From an uncultured Collinsella sp. (lineage in GTDB: Bacteria > Actinomycetota > Coriobacteriia > Coriobacteriales > Coriobacteriaceae): 29,634 nt of DNA. Shown one piece after another: positions 17,786 through 25,892 of this stretch. The notes under the pieces were generated by a model that was not told where the DNA came from, made no database searches, and saw only the letters and a list, made by a program, of their open reading frames with translations. A program made the translations under genes and the position numbers. Every line of letters begins with the position of its first letter. Within the stretch, counting starts at the first letter, position 1. Location: the NCBI GenBank assembly GCA_937934165.1, contig CALGZX010000005.1:1-29634 (forward strand), in the 5' to 3' direction.

Positions 17786-18796
17786 ATGGCTCGCGAGAGT
17801 GCTCGTTCTAAGGATACGGCTAAGCCTGGCATCAAGGAAGTTGCGGCGGTGGCGGGGGTTTCGCCTACTACGGTATCTCGTGTGCTTAATAATCGTGGCT
17901 ATATTAGCCAAGAGACCCGCGATAAGGTCCATGCCGCGATGAAGCGCATCAACTATACGCCCAACGATATCGCTCGTGCCATGCTCAACGGTCGCCTGAA
18001 TCTTATCGGTATGATCGTCCCCTATGTCAGCAGCCCGTTTCATGCACAAGCGGTTCAAGCCGTTGAGCGTACCCTGGCCGAAAACGGTTTTAAGATGCTG
18101 CTGTGCAATAGTGCCAATCGACCTGATCTTGAGCGTTCTTATATCGATATGCTTCGGCGCAATATGGTTGATGGCGTCATTGTCAACTCGCTTAATATCG
18201 GTGCCGAGGCGTATGCCGAGATGGGTTTGAGTCTGGTTGGTATCGACTGCGACCTTGGCGAGGCCTCTGTTCAGATTGCGAGCGACAGCTATAGTATCGG
18301 CGAACTTGCCACGCGTCGCCTGATTGATGACGGGTGTTCGCGCATCCTGTGCCTGCGCAGCAATAGCCGCATGCGCATGCCTGCCAATAAGCGTACCGAT
18401 GCCTACCTCGATGTTGTTGAGCGGGCCGGTTTGCCCGCGCTTGTCCGTGAGGTCGAGTTCGTTAAGCCCGACGACGAAAAGAGCGCGGTCGTTGCGAAGA
18501 TCCTCGATGAGAACCCCGATATTGACGGCATCTTTGCGGGAGACGACACGATGGCGGCTATCTGTCTTAACGTGATGAAGCAGCGCGGCTTGAGCGCTCC
18601 GGGCGATATTAAGGTCGTGGGCGCGGATGGTGCCCGCCGCACTATGACGTTTATGCCTGACTTAACAACCGTTCGCCAAGATATCGATCGCATCGGAGAG
18701 CTCGCGGCGCAATCCATCATTGCTCTTATTAACGGCGAAAAGCCCGAATCGAATATCAAGCTCCCCGTTGAACTCATTGAGGGTAAAACCGCGTAG
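17786..18796 (+). CDS. LacI-family transcriptional regulator of the fructoside cassette
   Basis: A 336-residue LacI/GalR protein. The N-terminal helix-turn-helix and hinge helix span residues ~16-65 (IKEVAAVAGVSPTTVSRVLN, then NDIARAMLNGR). The periplasmic-binding-protein-like ligand domain follows, starting at NLIGMIVPYVSSPFH. Tail FMPDLTTVRQDIDRIGELAA is typical. It precedes two GH32 genes and a sugar PTS, and matching operator sites lie before itself and before the first GH32 gene, so it probably represses the cassette in the absence of a fructoside inducer. The start at 17786 is preferred because GGGGGAGGG lies 6-15 bases upstream; a reading from 17765 would cover that site. Confidence 0.88.
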   Translation: MARESARSKDTAKPGIKEVAAVAGVSPTTVSRVLNNRGYISQETRDKVHAAMKRINYTPNDIARAMLNGRLNLIGMIVPYVSSPFHAQAVQAVERTLAENGFKMLLCNSANRPDLERSYIDMLRRNMVDGVIVNSLNIGAEAYAEMGLSLVGIDCDLGEASVQIASDSYSIGELATRRLIDDGCSRILCLRSNSRMRMPANKRTDAYLDVVERAGLPALVREVEFVKPDDEKSAVVAKILDENPDIDGIFAGDDTMAAICLNVMKQRGLSAPGDIKVVGADGARRTMTFMPDLTTVRQDIDRIGELAAQSIIALINGEKPESNIKLPVELIEGKTA

Positions 18797-18849
18797 TTCA
18801 TCCCGTGCCAAAAGAATTCCTCAAACACCTCTGATGACCGTTCGCCGGC

Positions 18850-18934
18850 ATATGTCAACCGTTTGCCGACGACTGGAACTGCGAAAAGACGTATTGGTGT
18901 GAAAACGTTTGACATATGAAAACGATTGACATAT
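18850..18934. promoter_or_regulatory. Three LacI-type operator sites before the GH32 gene
   Basis: AAACGTTTGACATAT (18903-18917) and AAACGATTGACATAT (18920-18934) are direct repeats whose starts are 17 bases apart. An inverted relative ATATGTCAACCGTTT is at 18850-18864. Each has the central CG expected of LacI-family operators. The two close sites overlap the promoter. Confidence 0.65.
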
Positions 18935-18937
18935 CTT
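18909..18937 (+). promoter_or_regulatory. Promoter of the GH32-PTS-GH32 cassette
   Basis: TTGACA (18909-18914) is 17 bases from TATCTT (18932-18937). The -35 is inside one operator and the -10 abuts the second, so bound repressor would block RNA polymerase directly. A second TTGACA at 18926 has no well-spaced -10. Confidence 0.55.
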
Positions 18938-18980
18938 GCAGTTGTACCGAGTTAGTATCTCGTGAGAAAGGAAGTCTCGG

Positions 18981-20363
18981 ATGCACAAGGTGTATTACCA
19001 GCCTGAGGGAATTTGGGTAGGCGACATCATGCCGTACGGCGAGGACGGCACGTTCTATCTCTATCATCAGCGTGACACGCGAAACCCCGGACCTTTCGGA
19101 GAGCCGTTTGGCTGGGCACTCGCGACAACCAAGGACTTCGTCAATTACAAAGACTTTGGCGAGAGCCTTGAGCGTGGCGGCGACGAGGAAGTCGACCAGT
19201 ATGTTTATGCCGGCACGGTGTTTAAGGTGGGCGACAAGTACCATGCGCTCTACACTGGTTGCAATCGCGATAAGGTCAAGGCACGCTTGATGAAGCAGGT
19301 TCTTCTTCACGCAACGAGTGACGACGCCGTCAAGTGGGAGAAGAACATCGCCGAGACGCTGCTTCCGCCCCAGGAGGGTTACGATGACCGCAACTGGCGC
19401 GATCCCTTTGTGCTTTGGGATGAAGAGAACGAAGAGTACATGCTCATCCTCGGCACGCGTGTGGGCGAGGACAAGCGTCTGATGACCGGTCGTCTGGTCA
19501 AGTTCACCTCCAAGGACCTGGATACCTGGGAGTTCCAGGGCGACTGGTGGAATCCGGGCCTGTACACCATGTTCGAGATGCCTGATCTCTTTAAGATGGG
19601 CGACTGGTGGTATCTGGTGTTCTCCGAGTACAGTGATGGCAACAAGACCCGTTACCGCATGTCTCGCTCTATCAACGGTCCTTGGATCACTCCTGCGGAC
19701 GATTCCTTCGATGGCCGCGCGTACTATGCCGCGCGTACCGCATTTGACGGCGAGCGCCGCGTTCTCTTTGGTTGGGTTCCTACGCGTGACGAGGGCGGCG
19801 ACCCCAGCTCTTACCTGTGGGGTGGCACCTTTATGCCCCTCGAGATCGTTCAGCGTGCCGACGGAACGCTCGGCACCAAGCTTCCTGACAGCATGCTTGG
19901 CGCCTTTGGCGAGGCTAAGGCAGTCGAGGCCTTTGAGCTCTCCTGCGAGTCGGGCAAGGTCGAGCAGGTGCTCGCCGCGGATGCCGGTTCCACCTATATG
20001 CTCGATGCCGACATCGAGCTCGCCGGTGACGCTGCCGGCTTCTCGGTGAAGCTTGCCGAGGACGCCGAGTCCGGTCTTGCCTATGAGTTCCGCGCCAACC
20101 TGCGTGAGGGCAAGCTCGAGTTTACGGCGGCCCCCCAGTATCCGTGGTTCCAGGTCAACAACATGGGCCTCGAGCGTCCGTTGTTCTTTAAGGGCGAGGG
20201 CACTCATCATGTGCGCCTGGTCGTTGACGACGATATCGCGACCATCTTTGTCGATGATGTTGCGCTTAACGCTCGATTCTGCAATAAGCAGGGCCAGGGT
20301 GTGGCGCTGACGGTCACCGACGGTACGCTTAAGTGCGCAAATGCAACGATCGCGTCTCTGTAA
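18981..20363 (+). CDS. Glycoside hydrolase family 32, atypical
   Basis: A 460-residue GH32-like beta-fructosidase. A five-bladed propeller is followed by a beta-sandwich from about residue 320. The usual WMNDPNG nucleophile motif is replaced by IWVGDIMPY, where D15 is the likely nucleophile. RDP is conserved (D141 in NWRDPF), and the acid/base motif reads EMPD (E199) instead of ECPD. There is no signal peptide, so it acts inside the cell on an imported, perhaps phosphorylated, fructoside. AAAGGAAG precedes the ATG. It is the first gene after the LacI operators. The substrate probably differs from sucrose 6-phosphate, since a canonical enzyme lies in the same cassette. Family is fairly sure, activity is not. 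Confidence 0.75.
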   Translation: MHKVYYQPEGIWVGDIMPYGEDGTFYLYHQRDTRNPGPFGEPFGWALATTKDFVNYKDFGESLERGGDEEVDQYVYAGTVFKVGDKYHALYTGCNRDKVKARLMKQVLLHATSDDAVKWEKNIAETLLPPQEGYDDRNWRDPFVLWDEENEEYMLILGTRVGEDKRLMTGRLVKFTSKDLDTWEFQGDWWNPGLYTMFEMPDLFKMGDWWYLVFSEYSDGNKTRYRMSRSINGPWITPADDSFDGRAYYAARTAFDGERRVLFGWVPTRDEGGDPSSYLWGGTFMPLEIVQRADGTLGTKLPDSMLGAFGEAKAVEAFELSCESGKVEQVLAADAGSTYMLDADIELAGDAAGFSVKLAEDAESGLAYEFRANLREGKLEFTAAPQYPWFQVNNMGLERPLFFKGEGTHHVRLVVDDDIATIFVDDVALNARFCNKQGQGVALTVTDGTLKCANATIASL

Positions 20364-20408
20364 TGGCATCAAAACGTCTTATGATTTCGTAAAGGAATGG
20401 AGAGGAAC

Positions 20409-21860
20409 ATGGACTACAAAGTAGTGTCTCAGCAAGTCGTCGATAACGTCGGCGGTCTGGAGAACATCGAGGGCGCCACGCATTGCGTTACGCGTCTGCG
20501 TCTGGTGCTCAAGGATACGAGCAAGTACAACAAGGCCGAGCTCGAGAACATCGATGGCGTCAAGGGCGTGCTGTACAACAGCGGCCAGCTCATGATCATC
20601 TTCGGTACCGGTACCGTCAACAAGGTTTACGATGAGTTTATGGCTCTGACGGGCGTTAAGGAGATCAGCGCTTCCGAGGTCAAGGGCGCCGAGGCGGACA
20701 AGAAGGGCAAGTTCTTCTCGGTCCTCAAGGTATTCTCGGACATCTTTATCCCCATCATTCCCGCTTTCGTCGGCGCTGCTATCATCATCGGCCTTAAGTC
20801 GCTGATCGTTGCCAACGGCCTCTTTGGCATGGAGGGCAGCCTCGCCGATCACAGCGAGTTCCTCAAGAACCTCGCAAGCTTCTTTGCCATTATCGCCACC
20901 ACCTTCGACTACCTACCTGTCCTGGTTATGTACAGCGCGGTCAAGCGTTTTGGCGGTAACCCGATCCTGGGCATCCTCGTCGGTATCGTCATGGTTCACC
21001 CGAGCCTTATGAACCGTAACACGTTCGTTATGGACCCGACGGGTGCTGAGTACTGGAACTTCGGTCCGCTCTCCATTCCCATGGTTGCTTTCCAGGGCGG
21101 CGTGTTCCCTGCAATCCTGACTGCCTGGTTTATGGCCAAGGTCGAGAAGATTGCCCAGAAGTACATCCCCGAGGTCGTTTCGTTCGTCTTTGTCCCGACC
21201 GTTACCCTGATTCTTGCTAACGTCGCCCTGTTCACCGTGTTCGGCCCGCTCGGCAACCTGATCGGCGACGTCCTCGCCGGCGTAATCGATATCCTGTACA
21301 ACAGGATGGGCGTCTTCGGTGCCTTTGTCTTTGCCGCATTCCTGCAGCCGCTCGTCGTTACCGGTACGCATCAGTTCATCTAGGGTATCGAGGCAAACCT
21401 CGTTGCCACGACTGGCTTCAACTACATCCAGGCAATCTGGTCGGTTTCCATCATCGCCCAGGGCGGCGGCGCCATCGGCATGTACCTCATTCACAAGAAG
21501 CATTCCAAAGAGCGCAACATCTGCATGTCGTCCTTTATCCCGACGCTGGTCGGTATCTCCGAGCCCGCAATCTTTGCTGCAAACATGCGCTACTCGATCA
21601 TCCCGTTCATCTGCGCTTGCATCGGTGCAGGCTGCGGCGGTGCCTTCGTGAAGCTCTTTGAGGTGCGCGCCATCGGTCAGGGTCTGACCGGCGTGCTTGG
21701 CCTGCTCATCGTTACGCCCGAGACGCTCGTGTGGTATGTGGCTGGTAATCTCATCGCCTTCATCGTGCCGATCGTCTTGATCTTTGCCTACAACAAGGCA
21801 AAGGGCGTGCCGACCACCGATGAAGAGGGCGCTGGCGCTGGCTTCGACGTTAGCTTCTAG
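20409..21860 (+). pseudogene. Sucrose/beta-glucoside-type PTS EIIBC, interrupted by an in-frame TAG
   Basis: Read through, this is a 483-residue EIIBC. The EIIB domain (residues 1-~90) has the phosphorylatable cysteine C26 in ATHCVTRLR. The EIIC domain starts near 105 with the FIPIIPAFVGAA helix and carries VVTGTHQFI and later GISEPAIFAANM, the substrate-site motifs. Codon 325 (21381-21383) is TAG between HQF-I and GIEANL; homology continues in the same frame to a TAG at 21858. TAG differs from CAG (Gln) by one base. The first 324 residues lack the second half of EIIC, so the product should be inactive unless suppressed. There is no EIIA domain. GGAGAGGAAC precedes ATG at 20409. A sequencing error is possible. 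Confidence 0.85.
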
Positions 21861-21903
21861 TTGAGCCGTTCAGCGTAATGTGCGGATAAGTCCATTTGGG
21901 GAA

Positions 21904-21938
21904 GGGCGTTCGGCTCGTGTGAGTCGAGCGTCCTTTCC
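21904..21938 (+). terminator. Hairpin between the PTS gene and sucrose-6-phosphate hydrolase
   Basis: GGGCGTTCGGCTCG (21904-21917) pairs, with several G-U pairs, with the segment ending GCGTCC (21923-21933), followed by TTTCC. A moderate terminator or attenuator 45 bases after the PTS stop. Confidence 0.5.
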
Positions 21939-21955
21939 TATAGACGAGAAGGTCA

Positions 21956-23404
21956 ATGGCGATGTTTAATCAAAAAAACAAGGTGATGCGTGCGGACTAT
22001 GAGCAGTGGCGTGCCGGACAGGATGAGACGGCGGCTCGCATCGCGTCCGACCCCGATAGGCTTTTGTTCCATGTGGAGCCTGAGCTTGGCTGGCTCAACG
22101 ACCCCAATGGTTTGGTTCAGATTGGTGATACGTATCACATCTATCATCAATACGATCCGTTCGATGCTGCGCATGGCGGTCCAGTACTTTGGAACCATCT
22201 GACGACAAAGGATTTTGTGACGTACGAGAATCACGGTCCCATGCTGTTCCCCGATTCCGATTTGGATTCGAGTGGAGCGTATTCTGGTTCTGCCTTTGTA
22301 CGTGATGGCAAGATTCACTACTTCTATACCGGCAACGTTAAGCATTTTGACCGTGATGATTACGACTACGTGTTGACGGGCCGTGAGCAAAACCAGATTC
22401 ATATGGTTGCCGAGAATCCCGACGAATTGGGCGAGAAGCGCATAGCTGTTGGGCCGGTCGATTACCCCGACGATATCGGTACGCACGTGCGCGACCCCAA
22501 GACCCTTGAACACGACGGTATCTACTACATGGTTCTGGGCGCTCGTACGAAAGACGACCGTGGCTGCGTGCTTGTCTATACCTCGCGCAATCTTGAGGAC
22601 TGGAGCTATGCGACGCGCATTGAGTTGGGCGAGAAGTTTGGCTTTATGTGGGAGTGCCCCGATCTGTTTGAGCTCGATGGCGAGCTTATTCTCGTTTGCT
22701 GTCCGCAGGGTGTGCCTGCCGATGGTTGGCGTTACCGCAATCCGCATCAGTGCGTGTGGTTCCCCATCGAGGCCGATTGGGAGGCGCCGAGCTTTAAAAT
22801 CGTCGGGAAGGGCATGCCCCCGATGGTCGATGCCGGTTTTGATTTCTATGCTCCGCAGTCCTTTGAGGATGCTGCAGGCCGGCGATTGATGATCGGATGG
22901 TCGGGTTGCCCCGATGCGACGGCGGAAAACCCGACGGTGGCGCGCGGGTGGCAGTGCGCGTTGACGGTGCCGCGAGAGCTGAGCATGCGCGATGGTAAGC
23001 TCTGCCAGCAGCCGGCGCACGAGATTGAGAGGATGCGCGGCGACTGCGTTCGCACGACAGGCGGTGAAACCGTTGAGGAGCCGGGCCGCCTGTTTGATCT
23101 CGTGGTTTCCTGTGAGGGCGCCAAGATGGTTGAGCTCGAGATTCGCAAGGGTGTCTTTGTGCGCTATGCGGACGGGATGCTTACCCTCGACATGGGTGAC
23201 GAAGGCTATGGGCGCGACCAGAGGTCGATTGAGCTCGGCGAGCTTCGCGACCTGCGCGTGCTTTCGGACACTACGATGGTCGAGATTTTTGCCAACGGCG
23301 GTGAGGCGGCACTTACGAGCCGTACCTATTCGTCGGCGGTTCCGGCGATGGCGCTGCACGCCGAGGGTGCGGCGTCGATGGATTTCTACCGCCTCGCTCA
23401 TTAA
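21956..23404 (+). CDS. scrB: Sucrose-6-phosphate hydrolase (GH32)
   Basis: A 482-residue cytosolic GH32 enzyme. All three catalytic motifs are canonical: WLNDPNG (nucleophile D49), RDP (D180) and ECPD (acid/base E233); SGSAF near 111 is also conserved. A C-terminal beta-sandwich begins around 345, with the typical VEIFANGGEAALTSR segment. No signal peptide. It would split sucrose 6-phosphate, delivered by a PTS permease, into glucose 6-phosphate and fructose. Here the neighbouring permease gene carries a stop codon. GAGAAGG lies 5 bases before ATG 21956; a second ATG two codons later is possible. Confidence 0.88.
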   Translation: MAMFNQKNKVMRADYEQWRAGQDETAARIASDPDRLLFHVEPELGWLNDPNGLVQIGDTYHIYHQYDPFDAAHGGPVLWNHLTTKDFVTYENHGPMLFPDSDLDSSGAYSGSAFVRDGKIHYFYTGNVKHFDRDDYDYVLTGREQNQIHMVAENPDELGEKRIAVGPVDYPDDIGTHVRDPKTLEHDGIYYMVLGARTKDDRGCVLVYTSRNLEDWSYATRIELGEKFGFMWECPDLFELDGELILVCCPQGVPADGWRYRNPHQCVWFPIEADWEAPSFKIVGKGMPPMVDAGFDFYAPQSFEDAAGRRLMIGWSGCPDATAENPTVARGWQCALTVPRELSMRDGKLCQQPAHEIERMRGDCVRTTGGETVEEPGRLFDLVVSCEGAKMVELEIRKGVFVRYADGMLTLDMGDEGYGRDQRSIELGELRDLRVLSDTTMVEIFANGGEAALTSRTYSSAVPAMALHAEGAASMDFYRLAH

Positions 23405-23556
23405 CCGTGCATGGAGCACGATTGGACTTGTTGGGCGGAATGTGTCGCAGTTGCCGCGGCCAACTACCGTTTATCGCGTATAGCGACCGTTTGCGGAATA
23501 AGTAACACTCCTTAATAAACCGTGTAGAATCTCAGATAAGCACAGAGTTTTCCAGG

Positions 23557-23600
23557 GAGACGCTGTCCTTTGTTGTGCGCAAGGGGCGGCGTCTCTTTGG
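23557..23600 (+). terminator. Terminator between scrB and the DegV gene
   Basis: GAGACGC (23557-23563) pairs with GCGTCTC (23589-23595), extended by flanking CC/GG pairs, and is followed by TTTGG. A TAGAAT -10-like box at 23525-23530 lies upstream of it, so it may instead be an attenuator in the degV leader. The remaining bases to 23671 show no gene. Confidence 0.5.
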
Positions 23601-23674
23601 CGCTTAGGTGCAGTTGCACAACAGTGCAGCGGCCTGTGCTTGGTATTGGAAAGTCGACGTTGAGATAGGTCGTG

Positions 23675-24535
23675 ATGATAATGGGCAAGTACGTAATCGT
23701 GGTTGAGTCTGGGTCGGATGTGACGCCGGAGCTCTGCGAACGCTATGGCATCGTGCGCGTGCCCATGCATGTCACGATTGCTGACGAGACCGTTGAGGAT
23801 GGTTCAATCGATCCGCTTGAAATTTATTCGCGCTGCAACGAGTTTGGCGTGATGCCCAAGACCAGCGGCTGCACACCTGCGGATTTTGCTCGCGTGTACG
23901 ACCGTATCCATGCCGAGCAGCCCGACGCGACCATTTTGCATCTCGCGTATTCCGAGGCCACGACCTGCTCACATCAGTCCTCGAAGATTGCGGCGGAGGG
24001 GCGCGACTACGTGTTCTCCATGGACACGCGCTTTGTCTCGGTAGGCCAGTCGCTCGTTGTCGTCGAGACCGCCAAATACATCGAGGCTCACCCCGATGCC
24101 ACCGTTGACGAAATTATCGCCTTCACCAATTCGGTGATGGACCGCGTGCTGTTGGGTTTTGTTCCTACCGACCTTGCCTTCCTTAAGGCCGGCGGTCGCT
24201 TATCCAACGTCGCGTTCCTAGGCGCCCATCTGCTCAAGATTAAGCCCTGCATCGAGGTGACGGGCGGTAAGTTTGTGGCGACCAAGAAGTTCCGCGGCTC
24301 TATGCTCAAATGCGCCCGCGCCTTTATTGACCACATGGTTGCGAAGGGCGAGATTGACTACTCGCACATTGGCCTGGCGTATTCGGTAGGCCTTTCCCAG
24401 GAGCTGCGCGACGACATGGAAGTCTATGCGCGCGACCTGGGCTTTAAGGACGTTACCTGGACTCAGGTCGGTGGCGTCATCTCGAGCCATTGCGGCCCGA
24501 CCGCCTTCGGTGCGGTGCTCACGCTTAAAGCGTAA
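23675..24535 (+). CDS. DegV family fatty-acid-binding protein
   Basis: About 286 residues. The N-terminal strand YVIVVESGSDVTPELCERYG and the loop KTSGCTPADF (residues ~58-67) are DegV signatures; the C-terminal domain has LAFLKAGGRLSN and ends in GGVISSHCGPTAFGAV. DegV/FakB proteins hold a fatty acid for phosphorylation by the kinase FakA, feeding exogenous fatty acids into phospholipids; no fakA is nearby. The start is ambiguous: GTG 23672, ATG 23675 and ATG 23681 are all in frame; AGG at 23667 is close to 23675, while homology favours MGKYV at 23681. Bracketed by hairpins, so probably monocistronic. Confidence 0.88.
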   Translation: MIMGKYVIVVESGSDVTPELCERYGIVRVPMHVTIADETVEDGSIDPLEIYSRCNEFGVMPKTSGCTPADFARVYDRIHAEQPDATILHLAYSEATTCSHQSSKIAAEGRDYVFSMDTRFVSVGQSLVVVETAKYIEAHPDATVDEIIAFTNSVMDRVLLGFVPTDLAFLKAGGRLSNVAFLGAHLLKIKPCIEVTGGKFVATKKFRGSMLKCARAFIDHMVAKGEIDYSHIGLAYSVGLSQELRDDMEVYARDLGFKDVTWTQVGGVISSHCGPTAFGAVLTLKA

Positions 24536-24566
24536 GGCCTGGCATCTATCGATTTCTATTGCCTCG

Positions 24567-24604
24567 GCGGCGGGCGGGTTGCGACAGCCTTCCCGCCGCT
24601 CTTG
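24567..24604 (+). terminator. Terminator after the DegV gene
   Basis: GCGGCGGG (about 24567-24574) pairs with CCCGCCGC (24592-24599), followed by TCTTGCG. A strong stem with a weak U-tract, 31 bases after the stop codon. Confidence 0.6.
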
Positions 24605-24721
24605 CGTAGGGCCAAATAGGACAACCCAATTGACCGCTAAACCGTTTCGCCATCATGCGTATGGGCTAGAATGATTCTGGCATTTATGTAGCTAAAACCA
24701 ATGAGAGGCAAGGTAGCGGGA

Positions 24722-25540
24722 ATGGCTGAGATGACGCTCGAGGGTGTGGACGCTCGTCCCGAGGACTCTGCGTTTGCCCTGGGCCGCGTACATTCGATTG
24801 AGACGATGGGAACGGTCGATGGACCCGGCATCCGCTTTGTGGTGTTTGTTCAGGGCTGCCCCATGCGCTGTGCGTATTGCCACAACCCCGATACCTGGTC
24901 GGTTAACGGCGGCACGATGGTGACCGTCGAGCACCTGATGGACGAGTTCCAGAGCAACCATGAGTTTTACCGGAGCGGTGGTATTACGGTGTCCGGCGGT
25001 GAGCCGCTCCTGCAGCCCGCGTTTTTAGCCGACCTGTTCCGCGCCATGCACAATAACCCCGATGGTCGCGTGCATACCTGCTTGGATAGCTGCGGCTATG
25101 CGTTCGATCCCGCGCATCCCGAGAAGTTCGATGCCGTACTCAACGAGACCGATATGGTGCTGCTCGACATTAAACACGCCGATCCCGTCGAGCATAAAAA
25201 GCTGACCGGTTGCGATCCCGCACGTATCCTGGCGTTTGGTGATGAGCTTGCCCGTCGCAAGATTAAGGTCGTTATCCGCCACGTGGTGGTGCCCGGCATT
25301 ACCGATACGGTTGAGGAGTGCGAGGCACTCGGTCGTCTGATTGCCCCGTGGCATAACGTGGTGGGCCTGGAAATGCTGCCGTATCACACGATGGGCGTCG
25401 TCAAGTACGAGCAACTGGGGATTCCCTATAAGCTTGAGGGCATTCCACAGATGGATACCGCGCGCATGCCCGAGCTGCGCAACGCCGTCATGACGGGCAT
25501 GAAAAAGCGCCGCGCGGAACTCAAAAACGCTATCGGCTAA
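24722..25540 (+). CDS. pflA: Pyruvate formate-lyase-activating enzyme (radical SAM)
   Basis: A 272-residue radical SAM protein. The iron-sulfur motif C46-xxx-C50-xx-C53 lies in GCPMRCAYCHNPD, followed by SGGEPLLQ (the SAM-binding GGE motif) and later VVPGITDT. It removes hydrogen from the conserved glycine of PFL, which here would be G58 of the separate domain. The length (~245-250 is usual) is raised by ~20 extra N-terminal residues. The start at 24722 is preferred over an in-frame ATG at 24701, which has no ribosome-binding site; GAGAGGCAAGG lies before 24722. It is 7.3 kb from pflB, an unusual distance, since the two are commonly adjacent. Confidence 0.88.
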   Translation: MAEMTLEGVDARPEDSAFALGRVHSIETMGTVDGPGIRFVVFVQGCPMRCAYCHNPDTWSVNGGTMVTVEHLMDEFQSNHEFYRSGGITVSGGEPLLQPAFLADLFRAMHNNPDGRVHTCLDSCGYAFDPAHPEKFDAVLNETDMVLLDIKHADPVEHKKLTGCDPARILAFGDELARRKIKVVIRHVVVPGITDTVEECEALGRLIAPWHNVVGLEMLPYHTMGVVKYEQLGIPYKLEGIPQMDTARMPELRNAVMTGMKKRRAELKNAIG

Positions 25541-25892
25541 GAGTAGCTAAAATAGCCCTGTTCCAAAAAGACTGACAAGGCTGGCTGCACTCATTGGGGA
25601 CAGACTTAAATGAGTGCCCTAAATGAGTGCCCCCGGGCACCTAGTTGATTGCTAAAGAGCCCCGTCAAGTTGCGGTGGAATAGTTCTTGTGCATCGGCTT
25701 ATGCCGCCCAAACAGGAACTATTTCACCGCAACTGCGTTTTGGGCGGAGATGCGCAACAGAATCGTGCCATTTGGATAAATACGCTTGTGGTTTCTTTAA
25801 AGACACCTTAAACGCCGCTGAATATCTTTGGAAAGAAATGCCTGCTCGGTATTATGCTGCTCGTATATGAACGGTAGCAGTCAGGAGACCAC
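25541..25892. repeat. Cluster of REP-like palindromes
   Basis: No gene is visible here. GCACTCATT (25587-25595) pairs with AATGAGTGC (25609-25617) around GGGGACAGAC, and AAATGAGTGCCC occurs twice (25608-25619 and 25621-25632). Then GTTGCGGTGGAATAGTTC (25669-25686) pairs at 17 of 18 positions with 25716-25733, enclosing the hairpin CGGC-TTAT-GCCG (25695-25706). The GGGGACAGACTTAAATGAGTG phrase is typical of REP sequences linked to RAYT transposases; none is in the window. The end of the gap holds the AGGAG of the next gene. Confidence 0.6.

Noticed and set aside
21480..21860. A separate gene for the second half of the PTS EIIC
   Set aside because: No ribosome-binding site at the ATG, and homology extends upstream of it in the same frame to the TAG; it is the tail of the interrupted gene.
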